From NCBI RefSeq assembly GCF_001870225.1, contig NZ_CP017675.1, positions 895,660-959,659 of the forward strand: a stretch of DNA of 64,000 bases, given 5' to 3'. The DNA is from Gloeomargarita lithophora Alchichica-D10 (lineage in GTDB: Bacteria; Cyanobacteriota; Cyanobacteriia; Gloeomargaritales; Gloeomargaritaceae). Under the pieces are notes generated by a model. That model was given only the letters and a program-made list of their open reading frames with translations, searched no databases and had not been told where the DNA came from. Each line of letters begins with the position of its first letter. Position 1 is the stretch's first letter. This document shows positions 35,650-45,220 of this stretch, in pieces. The translations under genes were made by a program, and so were the position numbers.

Positions 35650-35859
35650 TCAAGGACTTGGACTGGCTTTTTTCAGCAACCAAAAGCGAAAAGTTTGGGT
35701 GGGTTCCAGGCGCACCCCCTGCACCTCCGGGCGGGCAAAGACAAATTCCCGGTTTTGCCAAAGGGGAATGTAGGGCACATCGGCGGCCATGAGTTTTTGT
35801 AATTCACCTAATAAGGCCAACCGTTGGGGGAGGGTACGGGGTCTGCGCCAACTAGCAGA
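35650..35859 (-). pseudogene. C-terminal fragment of an ABC transporter substrate-binding protein (family 5, peptide type)
   Basis: About 70 residues, RLALLGELQKLMAADVPYIPLWQ followed by NREFVFARPEVQGVRLEPTQTFRFWLL, match the C-terminus of oligopeptide-type binding proteins. The rest of the gene (over 450 residues in the family) is missing: upstream coding is cut exactly where direct repeat 2 begins. GC-rich, unlike the adjacent helicase gene, so it is a host-like remnant left by a rearrangement. Confidence 0.75.
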
Positions 35860-35908
35860 GGCGGGGCGAATGATTTTTGTGCGCCCCAAAGCGTCATTGA
35901 AAACGTGA
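35860..35908 (+). repeat. Direct repeat 2: diverged copy of the PIN-TRAM gene 3' end
   Basis: Reads in frame as GRMIFVRPKASLKT-stop, differing by one residue from the intact gene at 33651-33699 (43 of 49 bases identical). It abuts the truncated binding-protein gene on one side and ordinary intergenic repeat sequence on the other. Confidence 0.85.
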
Positions 35909-35924
35909 TATTAGGGTAAAATTA

Positions 35925-36074
35925 ACGAAACCTCTATTTATTGGCAATGACAGAAAATCATCTTGCCAGAAGCCTTATATTCAGGGGAACCAAGTCCGGG
36001 GGCTACGCCGACCTATTTTTCGAGGTGTCCTATAGCGACATAATTCTCTATAATGGTGAATGAATAGAGGTGTC
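35925..36074. repeat. Dispersed repeat with ACCTCTA / TAGAGGT ends
   Basis: Left end AACCTCTATTTATTGG and right end GAATAGAGGTGTCC form an inverted pair; between them lie GGGGAACCAAGTCCGGGGGCTACGCCGACC and an internal CGAGGTGTCC. Possibly one element nested in another. The region 35605-36101 otherwise holds only the fragments listed. Confidence 0.6.
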
Positions 36075-36101
36075 CTTTTCGTAATTTAAGGGAATTAAAC
36101 T

Positions 36102-37070
36102 TTGCATCCAACAGCGATCAAACTATTAAAATTATGCCGCCGAATTTACGGAGCCTTGCCCTTACCGGCAGAAGTACCTATTAGGGTAGATTACTCCGGT
36201 CAAACGGGGAGTGATTGGATTAAAAAAGCCCTGGAATCCCCTGATCCCTGCCTGATTTGTCGCTTTGGCAATGTGGAATTAAATGCGACACTGCGAGCAT
36301 ATCATATTCAACGTCAATCCCAATACTGGGGAGAAAAATCCTGGAACTATATCCAAGGGAAAATTCTGCATTTTTGGTGGGATCAAAGTGCCCAGGAATC
36401 TATGCGGATTGATGCGGGTTTTTTCCCCGATACCCCTGAGTATTTAGCACGTTTTTCCGAACGGATGATTCAAGATGCACAAATCATTGATATTTTGGCA
36501 TTTTGGGAAGGTAAACAAGACCATTATGTACAACAAATTAAGCATTTTTTAACCCAAGCAAAATTGGTGAGTTTTATGGATTTAGAACCCTACTACCATG
36601 AGCATCCTTGGTCAGAAGCATTGGCGGGTAAAACGGTTTTGGTTGTCCATCCCTTTGTGGAGACGATTCGGCAACAATATCAAAAACGAGAATTATTATT
36701 TCAAAACGCTAAAATCCTACCGCAATTTGAATTAAAAACCTTAAAATCGGTGCAATCCATTGCGGGCAATGACTGTGGTTTTCCCGACTGGTTTGCGGCC
36801 TTTGATTGGATGTGTGCAGAAATTGATAAAATTCAATTTGATATTGCTTTAATCGGGGCAGGTGCCTACGGATTACCCCTAGCGGCTCATGTGAAACGAT
36901 TAGGGAAAAAAGGTATCCATTTGGGCGGTCCTACCCAGATTTTATTTGGCATCAAAGGTGGACGGTGGGATGAAATGCCCTTTTTTCAGCAATTGTATAA
37001 TCAGCATTGGGTACGGCCTGCTCCCCAGGAAGTTCCGGCTAAAATTGACCGAGTTAAAGCCTACTGGTAA
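36102..37070 (+). CDS. GT-D-fold glycosyltransferase-like hypothetical protein, copy A
   Basis: 322 residues from a TTG start; the N-terminus aligns with that of the next gene, supporting it. Shared features: CRFGNVEL near residue 53, GFFPDTPEYLARF, VHPFVETIRQQYQKRELLF and a Rossmann-like C-terminal block FDIALIGAGAYGLPLAAHVKRLGKKGIHLGG. These resemble the GT-D (DUF1792) glycosyltransferase fold, though the usual DxE motif is replaced by F-G-N-V-E. Probably a cell-surface sugar-modifying enzyme. AT-richer than core genes. Tandem paralogue at 37101-38081. Confidence 0.65.
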   Translation: MHPTAIKLLKLCRRIYGALPLPAEVPIRVDYSGQTGSDWIKKALESPDPCLICRFGNVELNATLRAYHIQRQSQYWGEKSWNYIQGKILHFWWDQSAQESMRIDAGFFPDTPEYLARFSERMIQDAQIIDILAFWEGKQDHYVQQIKHFLTQAKLVSFMDLEPYYHEHPWSEALAGKTVLVVHPFVETIRQQYQKRELLFQNAKILPQFELKTLKSVQSIAGNDCGFPDWFAAFDWMCAEIDKIQFDIALIGAGAYGLPLAAHVKRLGKKGIHLGGPTQILFGIKGGRWDEMPFFQQLYNQHWVRPAPQEVPAKIDRVKAYW

Positions 37071-37100
37071 CCCATTACTAAATTTTGGAAAACTGAAATC

Positions 37101-38081
37101 ATGACACATTCTTCGGTAATTTTTGCGCTAAATACCGCCCGCCGGGTGTATGGCTGGGGACAGCGATTCACGGGTTATCAAAATTCTCCGTCCTTACCAG
37201 CCCTAGATTACTCTGGACAAGCGGCGAGTAATGTAATTAAAAGCAAAATTTTAGCCCCGGAACCCTTTATGATTGGCCGGTTTGGAGGTACTGAAATGAC
37301 CTCGCTGATGTACTATCACAATATTCAGAGAGAACCACGGTTCCCTATGGAGAAAAGCGTTAGCTATGTTATGGGGCTTACTCGTCCTTTTTGGTGGGAT
37401 AAAATGATTAAATATAAAATTCAATATTTATCTGGATTTTTTCCAGCCACGCCAGAGTATTTAGAGCGTTTCTGTGAACAGATGCTTCAGGATATAAAGG
37501 AGATTGATATTCTCGGTTCGTGGTTGCCGGAGGAGCAGATTTTACGCCATCGTATGTCCCAAGCAATTACCGTTAAATTACAGGACTTGGAACCCTACTA
37601 CCATGAGCATCCCTGGTCAGAGGCATTACAGGGAAAAACCGTGCTGGTCATTCACCCCTTTGCTAAGACGATTGAGCAACAGTATCAAAAACGAGAATTA
37701 TTATTTCAAAACCCGGATATATTACCAGAATTTACCCTAAAAACCTTAAAATCGGTGCAGTCTATTGCAGGCAATAATTGTGATTTTCCTGATTGGTTTG
37801 CCGCCCTAGAATGGATGATTCAACAGATAAGTAATATTCAATTTGATATTGCTATTATTGGGGCAGGTGCCTACGGGTTACCGTTAGCGGCTCAGGTAAA
37901 ACGGTTGGGGAAAAAAGGGATTCATTTGGGGGGAGCCACGCAAATTTTATTTGGTATTCGGGGCAAACGTTGGGATGATGACCCATTTTTTCAAAAATTA
38001 TTTAATGACCATTGGGTACGACCATTATCAACAGAAGTGCCCGGAAATTTTCAGGTAGTAGAGGGGGGATGCTATTGGTAG
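37101..38081 (+). CDS. GT-D-fold glycosyltransferase-like hypothetical protein, copy B
   Basis: 326 residues, 30 bases after copy A and clearly its paralogue: both share LEPYYHEHPWSEAL, YQKRELLFQN, LKTLKSVQSIAGN and AYGLPLAA. The N-terminal third is more diverged (GRFGGTEMTSLMYYHNIQRE) while the C-terminal two-thirds are close, also at the DNA level, suggesting gene conversion. No signal peptide or membrane segment. Function uncertain; glycosyltransfer is inferred from the fold-like C-terminus. Confidence 0.65.
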   Translation: MTHSSVIFALNTARRVYGWGQRFTGYQNSPSLPALDYSGQAASNVIKSKILAPEPFMIGRFGGTEMTSLMYYHNIQREPRFPMEKSVSYVMGLTRPFWWDKMIKYKIQYLSGFFPATPEYLERFCEQMLQDIKEIDILGSWLPEEQILRHRMSQAITVKLQDLEPYYHEHPWSEALQGKTVLVIHPFAKTIEQQYQKRELLFQNPDILPEFTLKTLKSVQSIAGNNCDFPDWFAALEWMIQQISNIQFDIAIIGAGAYGLPLAAQVKRLGKKGIHLGGATQILFGIRGKRWDDDPFFQKLFNDHWVRPLSTEVPGNFQVVEGGCYW

Positions 38082-38141
38082 GGTGGTGAAAATTAGGGCA
38101 TCATGGGAGAATAGGAAGCTGCCCCAGAATTTAATCATTTT

Positions 38142-39962
38142 ATGAATCAACTGATTTTGGCTACGGTTTGGTTGATCCCCGCCTATGGTTTGCTGGGGGC
38201 ACTGGTAACTTTGCCTTGGTCTTTGGGGCTAATTCAGCGCACCGGGTCACGTCCGGCGGCTTATTTGAATATCTTGGCTTCGGTGGTGGCCTTTTTGCAT
38301 GGGGCATGGGCTTTGGTGGTCGGGGGAGGTTTGGCACCGCAGGAATTAACGTTTCATTGGTTACAGGTTGCGGATTTGGATTTAACCTTGGCGGTGAGGT
38401 TATCTCCCCAAAGTTTGCTGGCCTTAACCACAGTGACAACCCTGACTTTAATTGCCCAAATTTTTGCCCTGGGGTACATGGAAAAGGATTGGTCATTGGC
38501 TCGTTTTTATGGTTTGATGGGCTTTTTTGAGGCGGCCTTGGGGGGAATTGCCCTGAGTGATTCCCTGATTTTGAGCTATATGTTATTAGAATTATTGACC
38601 CTATCTACCTATTTGTTGGTGGGTTTTTGGTATGCCCAACCCCTGGTGGTGACGGCGGCGCGGGATGCCTTTTTGACCAAACGGATTGGGGATGTTTTAT
38701 TCCTCATGGGTGTGGTGGCTTTGTCCAGTTTGGGGGCGGGTTTGACCTTCACGGAAATTAGTCATTGGGCGGCGACGGCGACCCTATCACCCACGGTTTG
38801 GGCTTTGCTGGGTTTGGCGTTAATTGCCGGGCCGACGGGAAAATGCGCCCAGTTCCCCCTGCATTTGTGGTTGGATGAGGCGATGGAAGGTCCGAATCCG
38901 GCTTCTATTTTGCGAAATTCCATCGTGGTATCGGCGGGTGCTTACGTTTTAGACCAGCTAGAACCCGTACTCGCCCGTTCGCCGGTGGCTTTGGATACCC
39001 TGGTGATTCTGGGTACGATTACGGCGGTGGGGGCTTCCCTAATGGCGATGGCCCAAATTGACATGAAACGCACCCTTTCCCATTCCACCAGTGCTTATTT
39101 AGGATTGGTGTTTATTTGTGTGGGTTTGAAACAACAGGAGATTGCCTTCCTGCTCCTGTTTGCCCATGGGGTGGCGAAGGCTCTTTTATTTATGAGTACC
39201 GGCGGGATAATTCTCACCACCTCCAGTCAAGATATTACGGAAATGGGGGGAATATGGCGGAGATTGCCGGTAACCACCACCAGTTTTGTGGTGGGAGCTT
39301 TGGGGTTGATGGGTCTATTTCCCTTGGGTATATTTTGGGTCTTTTGTCGGTGGTTTGCCACGGTGCCGGGCTGGATTTTGGGATTGATTTTGCTGGTGAA
39401 TTTCTTAAGTGCTTTGAACCTCACCCGGGTATTTCGTTTGGTATTTTTGGGTACAACTCAACCGAAAACCCGCCGTACCCCGGAGGTGGCGTGGCCGATG
39501 GCAGTGCCAATGGTGGCCATGATTGTCATTACTTTGTTGACTCCTTTTTTCCTGAATGCGGGGCAAATAACCCTGGGATGGGAGCAATCGGGGAAAGTCC
39601 TGCTGTTGGTGATTACCGGGATTTTGGGGTGTATAACGGGAGCCAGCTTAGGTCTGCAACGCCAGTGGTTGCGCTCAACCCAAACCTTTTGGCGGTTTAG
39701 TCAGGATTTTTTGGCCTACGATTTCTACATGGAGCGGGTGTATCAGGCGACGGTGGTGCAGTGGGTACGGCAAATCTCGCGCTTGACGGCTTGGCTGGAT
39801 CGGTATGTGGTGGACGGTTTGGTAAATTTGGTGGGGGTTTCCACCATTTTTAGTGGGCAATTACTGAGATATAGTGCCAATGGCAAATCGCAAGTGTATC
39901 TCTTAACCATCCTCATCGGCGTACTGGTGGTGTTTGGCTTCTTTCTAAATGGCGGCAAATAG
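38142..39962 (+). CDS. ndhF: NAD(P)H-quinone oxidoreductase subunit 5 (NdhF, CO2-uptake F3/F4 type)
   Basis: A 606-residue antiporter-like membrane subunit with about 15 helices. Key residues: GFFEAALGGIALSDSLILSYMLLELLTLSTYLLVGFW, KRIGDVLFLMGVVAL, KCAQFPLHLWLDEAMEGPNPAS, KRTLSHSTSAYLGL and HGVAKALLFMSTG (proton-channel lysines, histidines and glutamates). Its length and the N-terminus MNQLILATVWLIPAYGLLGAL match the NdhF3/F4 forms of the NDH-1MS complexes that convert CO2 to bicarbonate. ndhD3/D4 and cupA/cupB, usually adjacent, are absent here, so F3 versus F4 cannot be decided. Confidence 0.88.
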   Translation: MNQLILATVWLIPAYGLLGALVTLPWSLGLIQRTGSRPAAYLNILASVVAFLHGAWALVVGGGLAPQELTFHWLQVADLDLTLAVRLSPQSLLALTTVTTLTLIAQIFALGYMEKDWSLARFYGLMGFFEAALGGIALSDSLILSYMLLELLTLSTYLLVGFWYAQPLVVTAARDAFLTKRIGDVLFLMGVVALSSLGAGLTFTEISHWAATATLSPTVWALLGLALIAGPTGKCAQFPLHLWLDEAMEGPNPASILRNSIVVSAGAYVLDQLEPVLARSPVALDTLVILGTITAVGASLMAMAQIDMKRTLSHSTSAYLGLVFICVGLKQQEIAFLLLFAHGVAKALLFMSTGGIILTTSSQDITEMGGIWRRLPVTTTSFVVGALGLMGLFPLGIFWVFCRWFATVPGWILGLILLVNFLSALNLTRVFRLVFLGTTQPKTRRTPEVAWPMAVPMVAMIVITLLTPFFLNAGQITLGWEQSGKVLLLVITGILGCITGASLGLQRQWLRSTQTFWRFSQDFLAYDFYMERVYQATVVQWVRQISRLTAWLDRYVVDGLVNLVGVSTIFSGQLLRYSANGKSQVYLLTILIGVLVVFGFFLNGGK

Positions 39963-39997
39963 GGGATAGTAGAATTAAAAAATGCGAGAATTAATCC

Positions 39998-40459
39998 ATG
40001 ATAAAACGTTTTTTTCGGTCGCTGATCCATGTCTGGCATGATGAGCCTTTTTTAGCCATAATTGGAGCACTGGAATCCGTCATTGCCCGTTTTCTTTCCC
40101 TGGCGATGATGGTGGTCATCATTGTCGGTACAATTGATCTGATTCGATTACTTATCAGTGATTTAAGTGCGGAACCAAAAGGTTTTTTTAGTCAGAGTTT
40201 ATTTACGATTTTCGGGGCATTTTTGAATATTTTAATCGCTCTGGAAATTTTAGAAAATATCACCGGTTATTTGCGTAAACACGTATTTCAGGTGGAGTTG
40301 GTCATTGCCACTTCCCTGATCGCCGTGGCACGAAAAATAATTATCCTGGATTTAGATAAAACCACCGGTTTGAGTTTAATCGGTTTAGCTTCAGCGGTGC
40401 TGGCACTGGCGGTAAGTTATTGGATTATTCGCAAATCAAGTGCGACCAGTGAGGGTTAA
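39998..40459 (+). CDS. psiE: PsiE-like (phosphate-starvation-inducible E) membrane protein
   Basis: 153 residues with four hydrophobic segments. FLSLAMMVVIIVGTIDLIRLL, FGAFLNILIALEILENITGYLRKH and VELVIATSLIAVARKIIILD match the PsiE family. The 3' end overlaps clpB by 24 bases (convergent). Role unknown. Confidence 0.85.
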   Translation: MIKRFFRSLIHVWHDEPFLAIIGALESVIARFLSLAMMVVIIVGTIDLIRLLISDLSAEPKGFFSQSLFTIFGAFLNILIALEILENITGYLRKHVFQVELVIATSLIAVARKIIILDLDKTTGLSLIGLASAVLALAVSYWIIRKSSATSEG

Positions 40460-43057
40460 ATGGGGTTCAGTAAGCAGCGATAAACACAACTTGCCCGCCT
40501 GTACATCCGCCAGAATTTTCAAAGGACTAGGATTGTTTTGGCTGAGGATCAAATCCGCTAAAGCATTCTCCAATTCCCGTTGGATCGCTCGCCGCAATGG
40601 CCGTGCCCCATAGGCCGGATCATACCCCACCTCGACCAGGTAATCCTGCGCCGCTACCGTCACTTCCAACGTTAAATTTTGCTCAGATAATAACTGTTGT
40701 AGTTGGGTTAGTTGTAAATTCACAATCTGCCGGAGTTGTTCCCGGTCTAAACAATGGAAAATAATCATTTCATCAATGCGGTTGAGAAACTCCGGGCGAA
40801 ATTGGGCGGCAAGGAGTTGGCGAATTTTGGGTTCTAAAAATTCTAGGGTTTCCGTGCCTTCTAAAATCAATTCACTGCCCAAATTGCTGGTCATCACAAT
40901 AATTGTATTGCGAAAATCCACCACCCGCCCCTGGGAATCCGTCACCCGGCCATCGTCTAAAATTTGCAGTAATATATTAAAAATATCCGGGTGGGCTTTT
41001 TCGATTTCATCTAATAGCAGAACTGCGTAGGGACGGCGGCGAATGGCTTCCGATAGTTGCCCCCCCTCTTCATAACCCACATACCCCGGCGGTGCCCCCA
41101 ACAAACGGGAAATGGTTTGTTTTTCCATATATTCCGACATATCCAACCGTACCAGGGCTTGTTCACTGTCAAATAGGGCTTCGGCTAAGGTGCGGGCGAG
41201 TTCCGTTTTACCCACCCCGGTTGGGCCGAGAAACAAAAAAGAACCAATCGGACGACGGGGGGATTTTAAGCCCGCTCGGGTACGACGAATCGCCGCCGAT
41301 ACCGCTTTTACCGCCTGGTCTTGCCCGATTACTTTCTGATGCAAATACTGCTCTAAGTGCAACAGTTTCTGCCGTTCGGATTCTAACAAACGCCGCACCG
41401 GAATCCCCGTCCATTTGGCGACAATTTCCGCCACATCGGATTCCGTAACCTGTTCTCGCAAAAGGGTAGAACTGCGGGCTTGAATTTCCGAAAGGGTGGC
41501 TTCTTTGGCTTCTAATTCCTGATGCAAGGATTCCAAGCGACCATATTTTAACTGGGCGGCTCGATTTAGATCGTAATTGCGTTCGGCCTGTTCGATTTGC
41601 ACCCGAATTTGTTCTTCTTCTTGTTTTAGGGATTTAATCGCCTCTAAAACCTGTTTTTCCCCCTGCCACTGATTGCTTAATTCTTCCTGTTGGGTACTAA
41701 TCGTCTCAATTTCTTGGTCAATTTTTCGCAGGCGTTCTTGACTGACCCGATCCCGGTCTTCGATGAGGGATAACCGCTCCATTTGCAATTGCATTAACCG
41801 GCGATCCAAGGCTTCTAATTCTTCCGGTTTGGAGGTGATTTCCATGCGGAGTTTGGCCGCCGCCTCATCAATTAAATCAATGGCTTTGTCCGGCAAAAAA
41901 CGGTCGGGCAGGTAACGAATAGATAACACCACCGCTGAAACTAAAGCCGCATCGGCAATTTTTACGCCGTGATGCACCTCGTAGCGTTCCTTCAACCCCC
42001 GCAAAATAGCCACCGTGTCGTCCAAACTGGGTTCTTCCACCCGGATGGGCTGGAACCGCCGCTCCAGAGCCGCATCCTTTTCAATGTACTTACGATATTC
42101 ATCCAAGGTAGTGGCACCAATACAGCGCAATTCCCCCCGTGCCAGCATGGGTTTGAGCAAATTGCTGGCATCCATCGTCCCCTGGGTGGCACCGGCACCG
42201 ACCACCGTATGCAGTTCATCCACAAACAAAACCACCTGGCCTTCCGCCTGGGTGACTTCCCGCAGGACGGCCTGCAACCGCTTTTCAAAGTCGCCCCGGT
42301 AGCGGGCACCGGCCACCAAACTCCCCAAATCCAGGGAAATCAGGCGGCGATTTTTCAGGGATTCCGGCACATCCCCATTGATAATCCGTTGCGCCAACCC
42401 CTCGGCAATGGCGGTTTTTCCCACCCCCGGTTCCCCGATCAAGACCGGATTATTTTTCGTGCGCCGGGACAAGACCTGCACCACCCGCCGGATTTCCTCA
42501 TCCCGGCCAATCACCGGGTCAAGTTTCCCCGCCCGCGCCTGTTCGGTCAAATCCCGACCATAGCGTTCCAGGGCTTGGTAATGGGACTCCGGGCTGGCAT
42601 CCTGCACCCGTTGGTTGCCCCGAATGGTCTTGATGGCGGCGGTCAATTGCTCGGTCGTCACCCCCAAATTTTGCAATAACCGGCGACCCAGGCGTTCATC
42701 TTCCCCCAAACCCAGCAGGAAATGTTCCACGGAGATCAGTTCATCCGTCCAGGTCAGCCGTTGCGCTTCTGAGCGGTCTAACAATAGGTCTAAAAATCGC
42801 CCCAAATACAACTGCCCACTGCCATTGTTCACCTGGGGTTGACGGCGGGCAAAGGTATCAATTTGTTGGGTGCATTGGGTGAGGTCACAGCCGGATTGCT
42901 CCAGCATTTTGGCACCAAAATCGTTCTGCTCCAGCACCGCCAGCAGTAAATGCTCCACCTCCAGTTGTTGTTGGCGGTAGCGGCGGGCAATATCCTGGGA
43001 TTTGACGACCGCTTCCCAGGCTTTTTCGGTAAATTTATTCGGGTCAGTGGGTTGCAC
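40436..43057 (-). CDS. clpB: ATP-dependent chaperone ClpB
   Basis: 873 residues from a GTG start. N-domain (two Clp_N repeats to about 150), first AAA+ module with Walker A GEPGVGKT (about 205) and [21 protein letters not shown], the long coiled-coil middle domain (about 405-530) that defines ClpB rather than ClpC, and second AAA+ module with [19 protein letters not shown] (about 605) and [15 protein letters not shown]. It disaggregates proteins with DnaK. The N-domain differs from the common ClpB1 consensus ([18 protein letters not shown]), so it may be the ClpB2 paralogue. No HrcA/CIRCE site was seen upstream. Confidence 0.95.
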   Translation of the reverse strand: MQPTDPNKFTEKAWEAVVKSQDIARRYRQQQLEVEHLLLAVLEQNDFGAKMLEQSGCDLTQCTQQIDTFARRQPQVNNGSGQLYLGRFLDLLLDRSEAQRLTWTDELISVEHFLLGLGEDERLGRRLLQNLGVTTEQLTAAIKTIRGNQRVQDASPESHYQALERYGRDLTEQARAGKLDPVIGRDEEIRRVVQVLSRRTKNNPVLIGEPGVGKTAIAEGLAQRIINGDVPESLKNRRLISLDLGSLVAGARYRGDFEKRLQAVLREVTQAEGQVVLFVDELHTVVGAGATQGTMDASNLLKPMLARGELRCIGATTLDEYRKYIEKDAALERRFQPIRVEEPSLDDTVAILRGLKERYEVHHGVKIADAALVSAVVLSIRYLPDRFLPDKAIDLIDEAAAKLRMEITSKPEELEALDRRLMQLQMERLSLIEDRDRVSQERLRKIDQEIETISTQQEELSNQWQGEKQVLEAIKSLKQEEEQIRVQIEQAERNYDLNRAAQLKYGRLESLHQELEAKEATLSEIQARSSTLLREQVTESDVAEIVAKWTGIPVRRLLESERQKLLHLEQYLHQKVIGQDQAVKAVSAAIRRTRAGLKSPRRPIGSFLFLGPTGVGKTELARTLAEALFDSEQALVRLDMSEYMEKQTISRLLGAPPGYVGYEEGGQLSEAIRRRPYAVLLLDEIEKAHPDIFNILLQILDDGRVTDSQGRVVDFRNTIIVMTSNLGSELILEGTETLEFLEPKIRQLLAAQFRPEFLNRIDEMIIFHCLDREQLRQIVNLQLTQLQQLLSEQNLTLEVTVAAQDYLVEVGYDPAYGARPLRRAIQRELENALADLILSQNNPSPLKILADVQAGKLCLSLLTEPHLTLTGRT

Positions 43058-43144
43058 GGGAACTCGCTCGGAACCTGTCCTAGTGTACTGTAGGATTGGT
43101 GGGAATTTATCTCAATTTTAGCGATTTTTGGCGGCTCCCCACGG

Positions 43145-44068
43145 CTAAAACAGTCCCCGCCCAAATAACAGCAACCACAGGGGCAAGGTCACCAGTAACA
43201 GGCCCAACCCCAAACCAATGGCACTGACGGTCAAACCGGATTCCAGGCCGTAGGCTTCGGTTAAAATCAAGGTCGCCAGGGCGGGGGGCATCCCGGATTG
43301 CAGTACCAATAGCAAACGCAGGGGTTCCGCCAGGGGAAACAATTGCAAAATCAGCCCCACCAATAGAGGCACCACCAGCATTTTGATCCCCAAACTCGCC
43401 CATACCGCCTTGAGTTTGCCCCAATGTTGAATTTGGCCGAGGCGCACCCCGGTCAACACCAGGGAAAGAATCACCACCCCCCAGGCCAGGTTTTGCAGAG
43501 CGGCATTCAGCCAATCCGGGCGGGGCAACGGGTACAGCCCCAAGGCCAGCAGTGCCGACCAGAGGATGGGATTTTTGACCAATGCCCACCACGGTCGTGC
43601 CCCCTGCCCCCCCAGGCGTGCCGCCAACCACACCCCCAACCCATAGGAGCCGGTAAGCGTATTGGTCAAATCAAACACCACCGCCCAGGCGAAATACTCC
43701 GACCCCAACAGAAACAAACACACCGGATAACCCACATAGCCCGTATTGCCCGCCATCGAGGTGAGTAAAAAACTGCCCCGTTGGGGAGAGAGCCAACGCT
43801 TGCCCCACCCGGCCAACCACAGTTCCCCCAGCCCCCACGCCCCCCAAAAGGCCAGAATAGACACCAACCCCGCCCCCCACACGCTCCAGTCCAGGCGCAC
43901 ATTTAGGACAAAACCCAGTACACTTACCGGCACCCCCACCCAAAACAAAAATTGCCCCACCCATTCCAGGAGGCGCCGGGGCAAATATGCGCCCATGCCC
44001 CACCCCACCCCAACGCAGACAATCAAGGTGACGTATAACTTAATCAGCGCAATCAATTCCCCAGACAT
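43145..44068 (-). CDS. AEC-family transporter (auxin efflux carrier superfamily)
   Basis: 307 residues with about ten hydrophobic helices in two repeats. SFLLTSMAGNTGYVGYPVCLFLLG (the conserved N-x-G-x-x-G-Y-P element), NPILWSALLALGLYPLPRP and VLQSGMPPALATLILTEAYGLE (P-A kink of the second repeat) are typical of AEC carriers, which export or import small carboxylates. Substrate unknown. Stand-alone gene downstream of a repeat region. Confidence 0.87.
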   Translation of the reverse strand: MSGELIALIKLYVTLIVCVGVGWGMGAYLPRRLLEWVGQFLFWVGVPVSVLGFVLNVRLDWSVWGAGLVSILAFWGAWGLGELWLAGWGKRWLSPQRGSFLLTSMAGNTGYVGYPVCLFLLGSEYFAWAVVFDLTNTLTGSYGLGVWLAARLGGQGARPWWALVKNPILWSALLALGLYPLPRPDWLNAALQNLAWGVVILSLVLTGVRLGQIQHWGKLKAVWASLGIKMLVVPLLVGLILQLFPLAEPLRLLLVLQSGMPPALATLILTEAYGLESGLTVSAIGLGLGLLLVTLPLWLLLFGRGLF

Positions 44069-44189
44069 GGGCAGGCCAACCGCCGGACGCTTTCAGTGTA
44101 ACGGCCAGTCCCCGCAAAACTTAGTCACGCTCAGAATAAATTACTCTTTGATGGAGGATGAGATAATTGGTCTGGAAGAATTTGCCATA

Positions 44190-44307
44190 GCAATCCTACC
44201 CGATTGGCGTTAGCCTGCGTGCCGTAGGCATACAGAAATTCTGGAGAACCAGGGACGGGAGCCGCCCCCCTGCGACCGCTAATTTTCAATTTATAGAGGT
44301 GCCCTAA
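44190..44307. repeat. Dispersed palindromic repeat copy
   Basis: Starts TAGCAATCCTACCCGATTGGCGTTAGCC, contains GTGCCGTAGGCATACAGAAATTC and GGAGAACCAGGGACGGGAGCCGCCCCCCTGCGACCGCT, and ends TATAGAGGTGCCC. Same order of modules as at 18995-19215. Confidence 0.7.
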
Positions 44308-44310
44308 TGC

Positions 44311-44346
44311 CTCACTTCCCTCCGAGGAAGTAGAATTAATGGAAAC
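44311..44346 (+). repeat. CRISPR-repeat-like 36-mer, copy A
   Basis: 36 bases ending AGAATTAATGGAAAC with an internal CTTCC/GGAAG hairpin. It matches copy B (45123-45158) at 32 of 36 positions. The length, hairpin and GAAAC terminus are those of cyanobacterial CRISPR repeats. No spacer array or cas gene adjoins it. Confidence 0.55.
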
Positions 44347-44427
44347 CAGTCTTGGAAACTGTCCTGGATAATCAAAATACTGAAATGCCCTGCATGGCTT
44401 GTCATTTGCAATTTTGGAGTAATCGAA

Positions 44428-45003
44428 ATGGTTGCCATTAGTTCTAAATTTACCCTCGCTGAATATCTTTCCTATACTGATGGCACAGACACCCGGTATG
44501 AATTGGTTCAAGGGGAATTAGTAGCAATGGCGCAACCGACTGGAGTGCATGGGGCAATTTGTGAATTTATAAATGATGCTTTTCGCCCAGAGATTCAGCA
44601 ATTACAGCTACCTTTAATCTCAAAGCAAGAATTGATTGCAGTTCAGACATTATATATTAACAACAAAATCACTTGTCGGATTCCTGATGTTACAGTCATT
44701 ACCCTTGAGCAGTGGGAAAGTATTAAATTTTGTGAGGCAGTCTTAAAAGAAACTACTCCATTATTAGTTGTGGAAGTAGTCAGTGATGGTAGTCGGAATA
44801 TAGACTATCGTAAGAAAAGGGTTGAATATAATGCCATTGAAATTCCTGAATATTGGATTGTTGATTTTAGCGATCGCAAAGTTACTGTATTAATTCTAAA
44901 AAATGATCTTTATGAAGAGGTTATTTATGGAGATCAAAATAAGATTCAATCTGAATTATTTCCAAAAATACAGTTAATCCCGAAAGAAATTTTTTCGATC
45001 TAA
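44428..45003 (+). CDS. Uma2-family (DUF820) putative endonuclease
   Basis: 191 residues. FTLAEYLSYTDGTDTRYELVQGELVAM starts the family fold; the PD-(D/E)XK-like residues appear as RIPDVTVIT, LLVVEVVSDGS and the RKKRVEYNAIEIPEYWIVDF segment. Uma2 proteins are abundant and repeatedly duplicated in cyanobacteria, and their role is unsettled. This one is AT-rich and lies between two copies of a CRISPR-repeat-like 36-mer, so it may be an insertion into an old array. Confidence 0.85.
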   Translation: MVAISSKFTLAEYLSYTDGTDTRYELVQGELVAMAQPTGVHGAICEFINDAFRPEIQQLQLPLISKQELIAVQTLYINNKITCRIPDVTVITLEQWESIKFCEAVLKETTPLLVVEVVSDGSRNIDYRKKRVEYNAIEIPEYWIVDFSDRKVTVLILKNDLYEEVIYGDQNKIQSELFPKIQLIPKEIFSI

Positions 45004-45122
45004 GTTTGTATAGAGATTTTGTTTTTTAGCCAATATTCCAATAAGATGTGTGAAAATTTATATGACTTTGCAACTCAAAAAGCCGCTATAGCAGGTGGGT
45101 TTGAACAGAACTACGAACTTAA

Positions 45123-45220
45123 CTCGCTGCCCTCCGAGAAAGTACAATTAATGGAAACTGTGTGGTTTTATGGCCAGGTGTGCCCCTGGCTCGCTTCGGG
45201 GAAGTGGAATTAATGGAAAC
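45123..45220 (+). repeat. CRISPR-repeat-like 36-mer copy B, 35-base spacer-sized gap and partial copy C
   Basis: Copy B at 45123-45158 has the same 36-base layout as copy A. A second unit at 45194-45220 ends in the identical GGAATTAATGGAAAC-type tail (27 bases recognisable, hairpin CTTC/GAAG kept), leaving 35 bases between them, a normal spacer length. Copy C runs to the first base of the atpG stop codon. Together these look like the last remains of a CRISPR array. Confidence 0.5.

Noticed and set aside
43058-43144. CIRCE/HrcA operator upstream of clpB
   Set aside because: No TTAGCACTC-N9-GAGTGCTAA-like inverted repeat is present.
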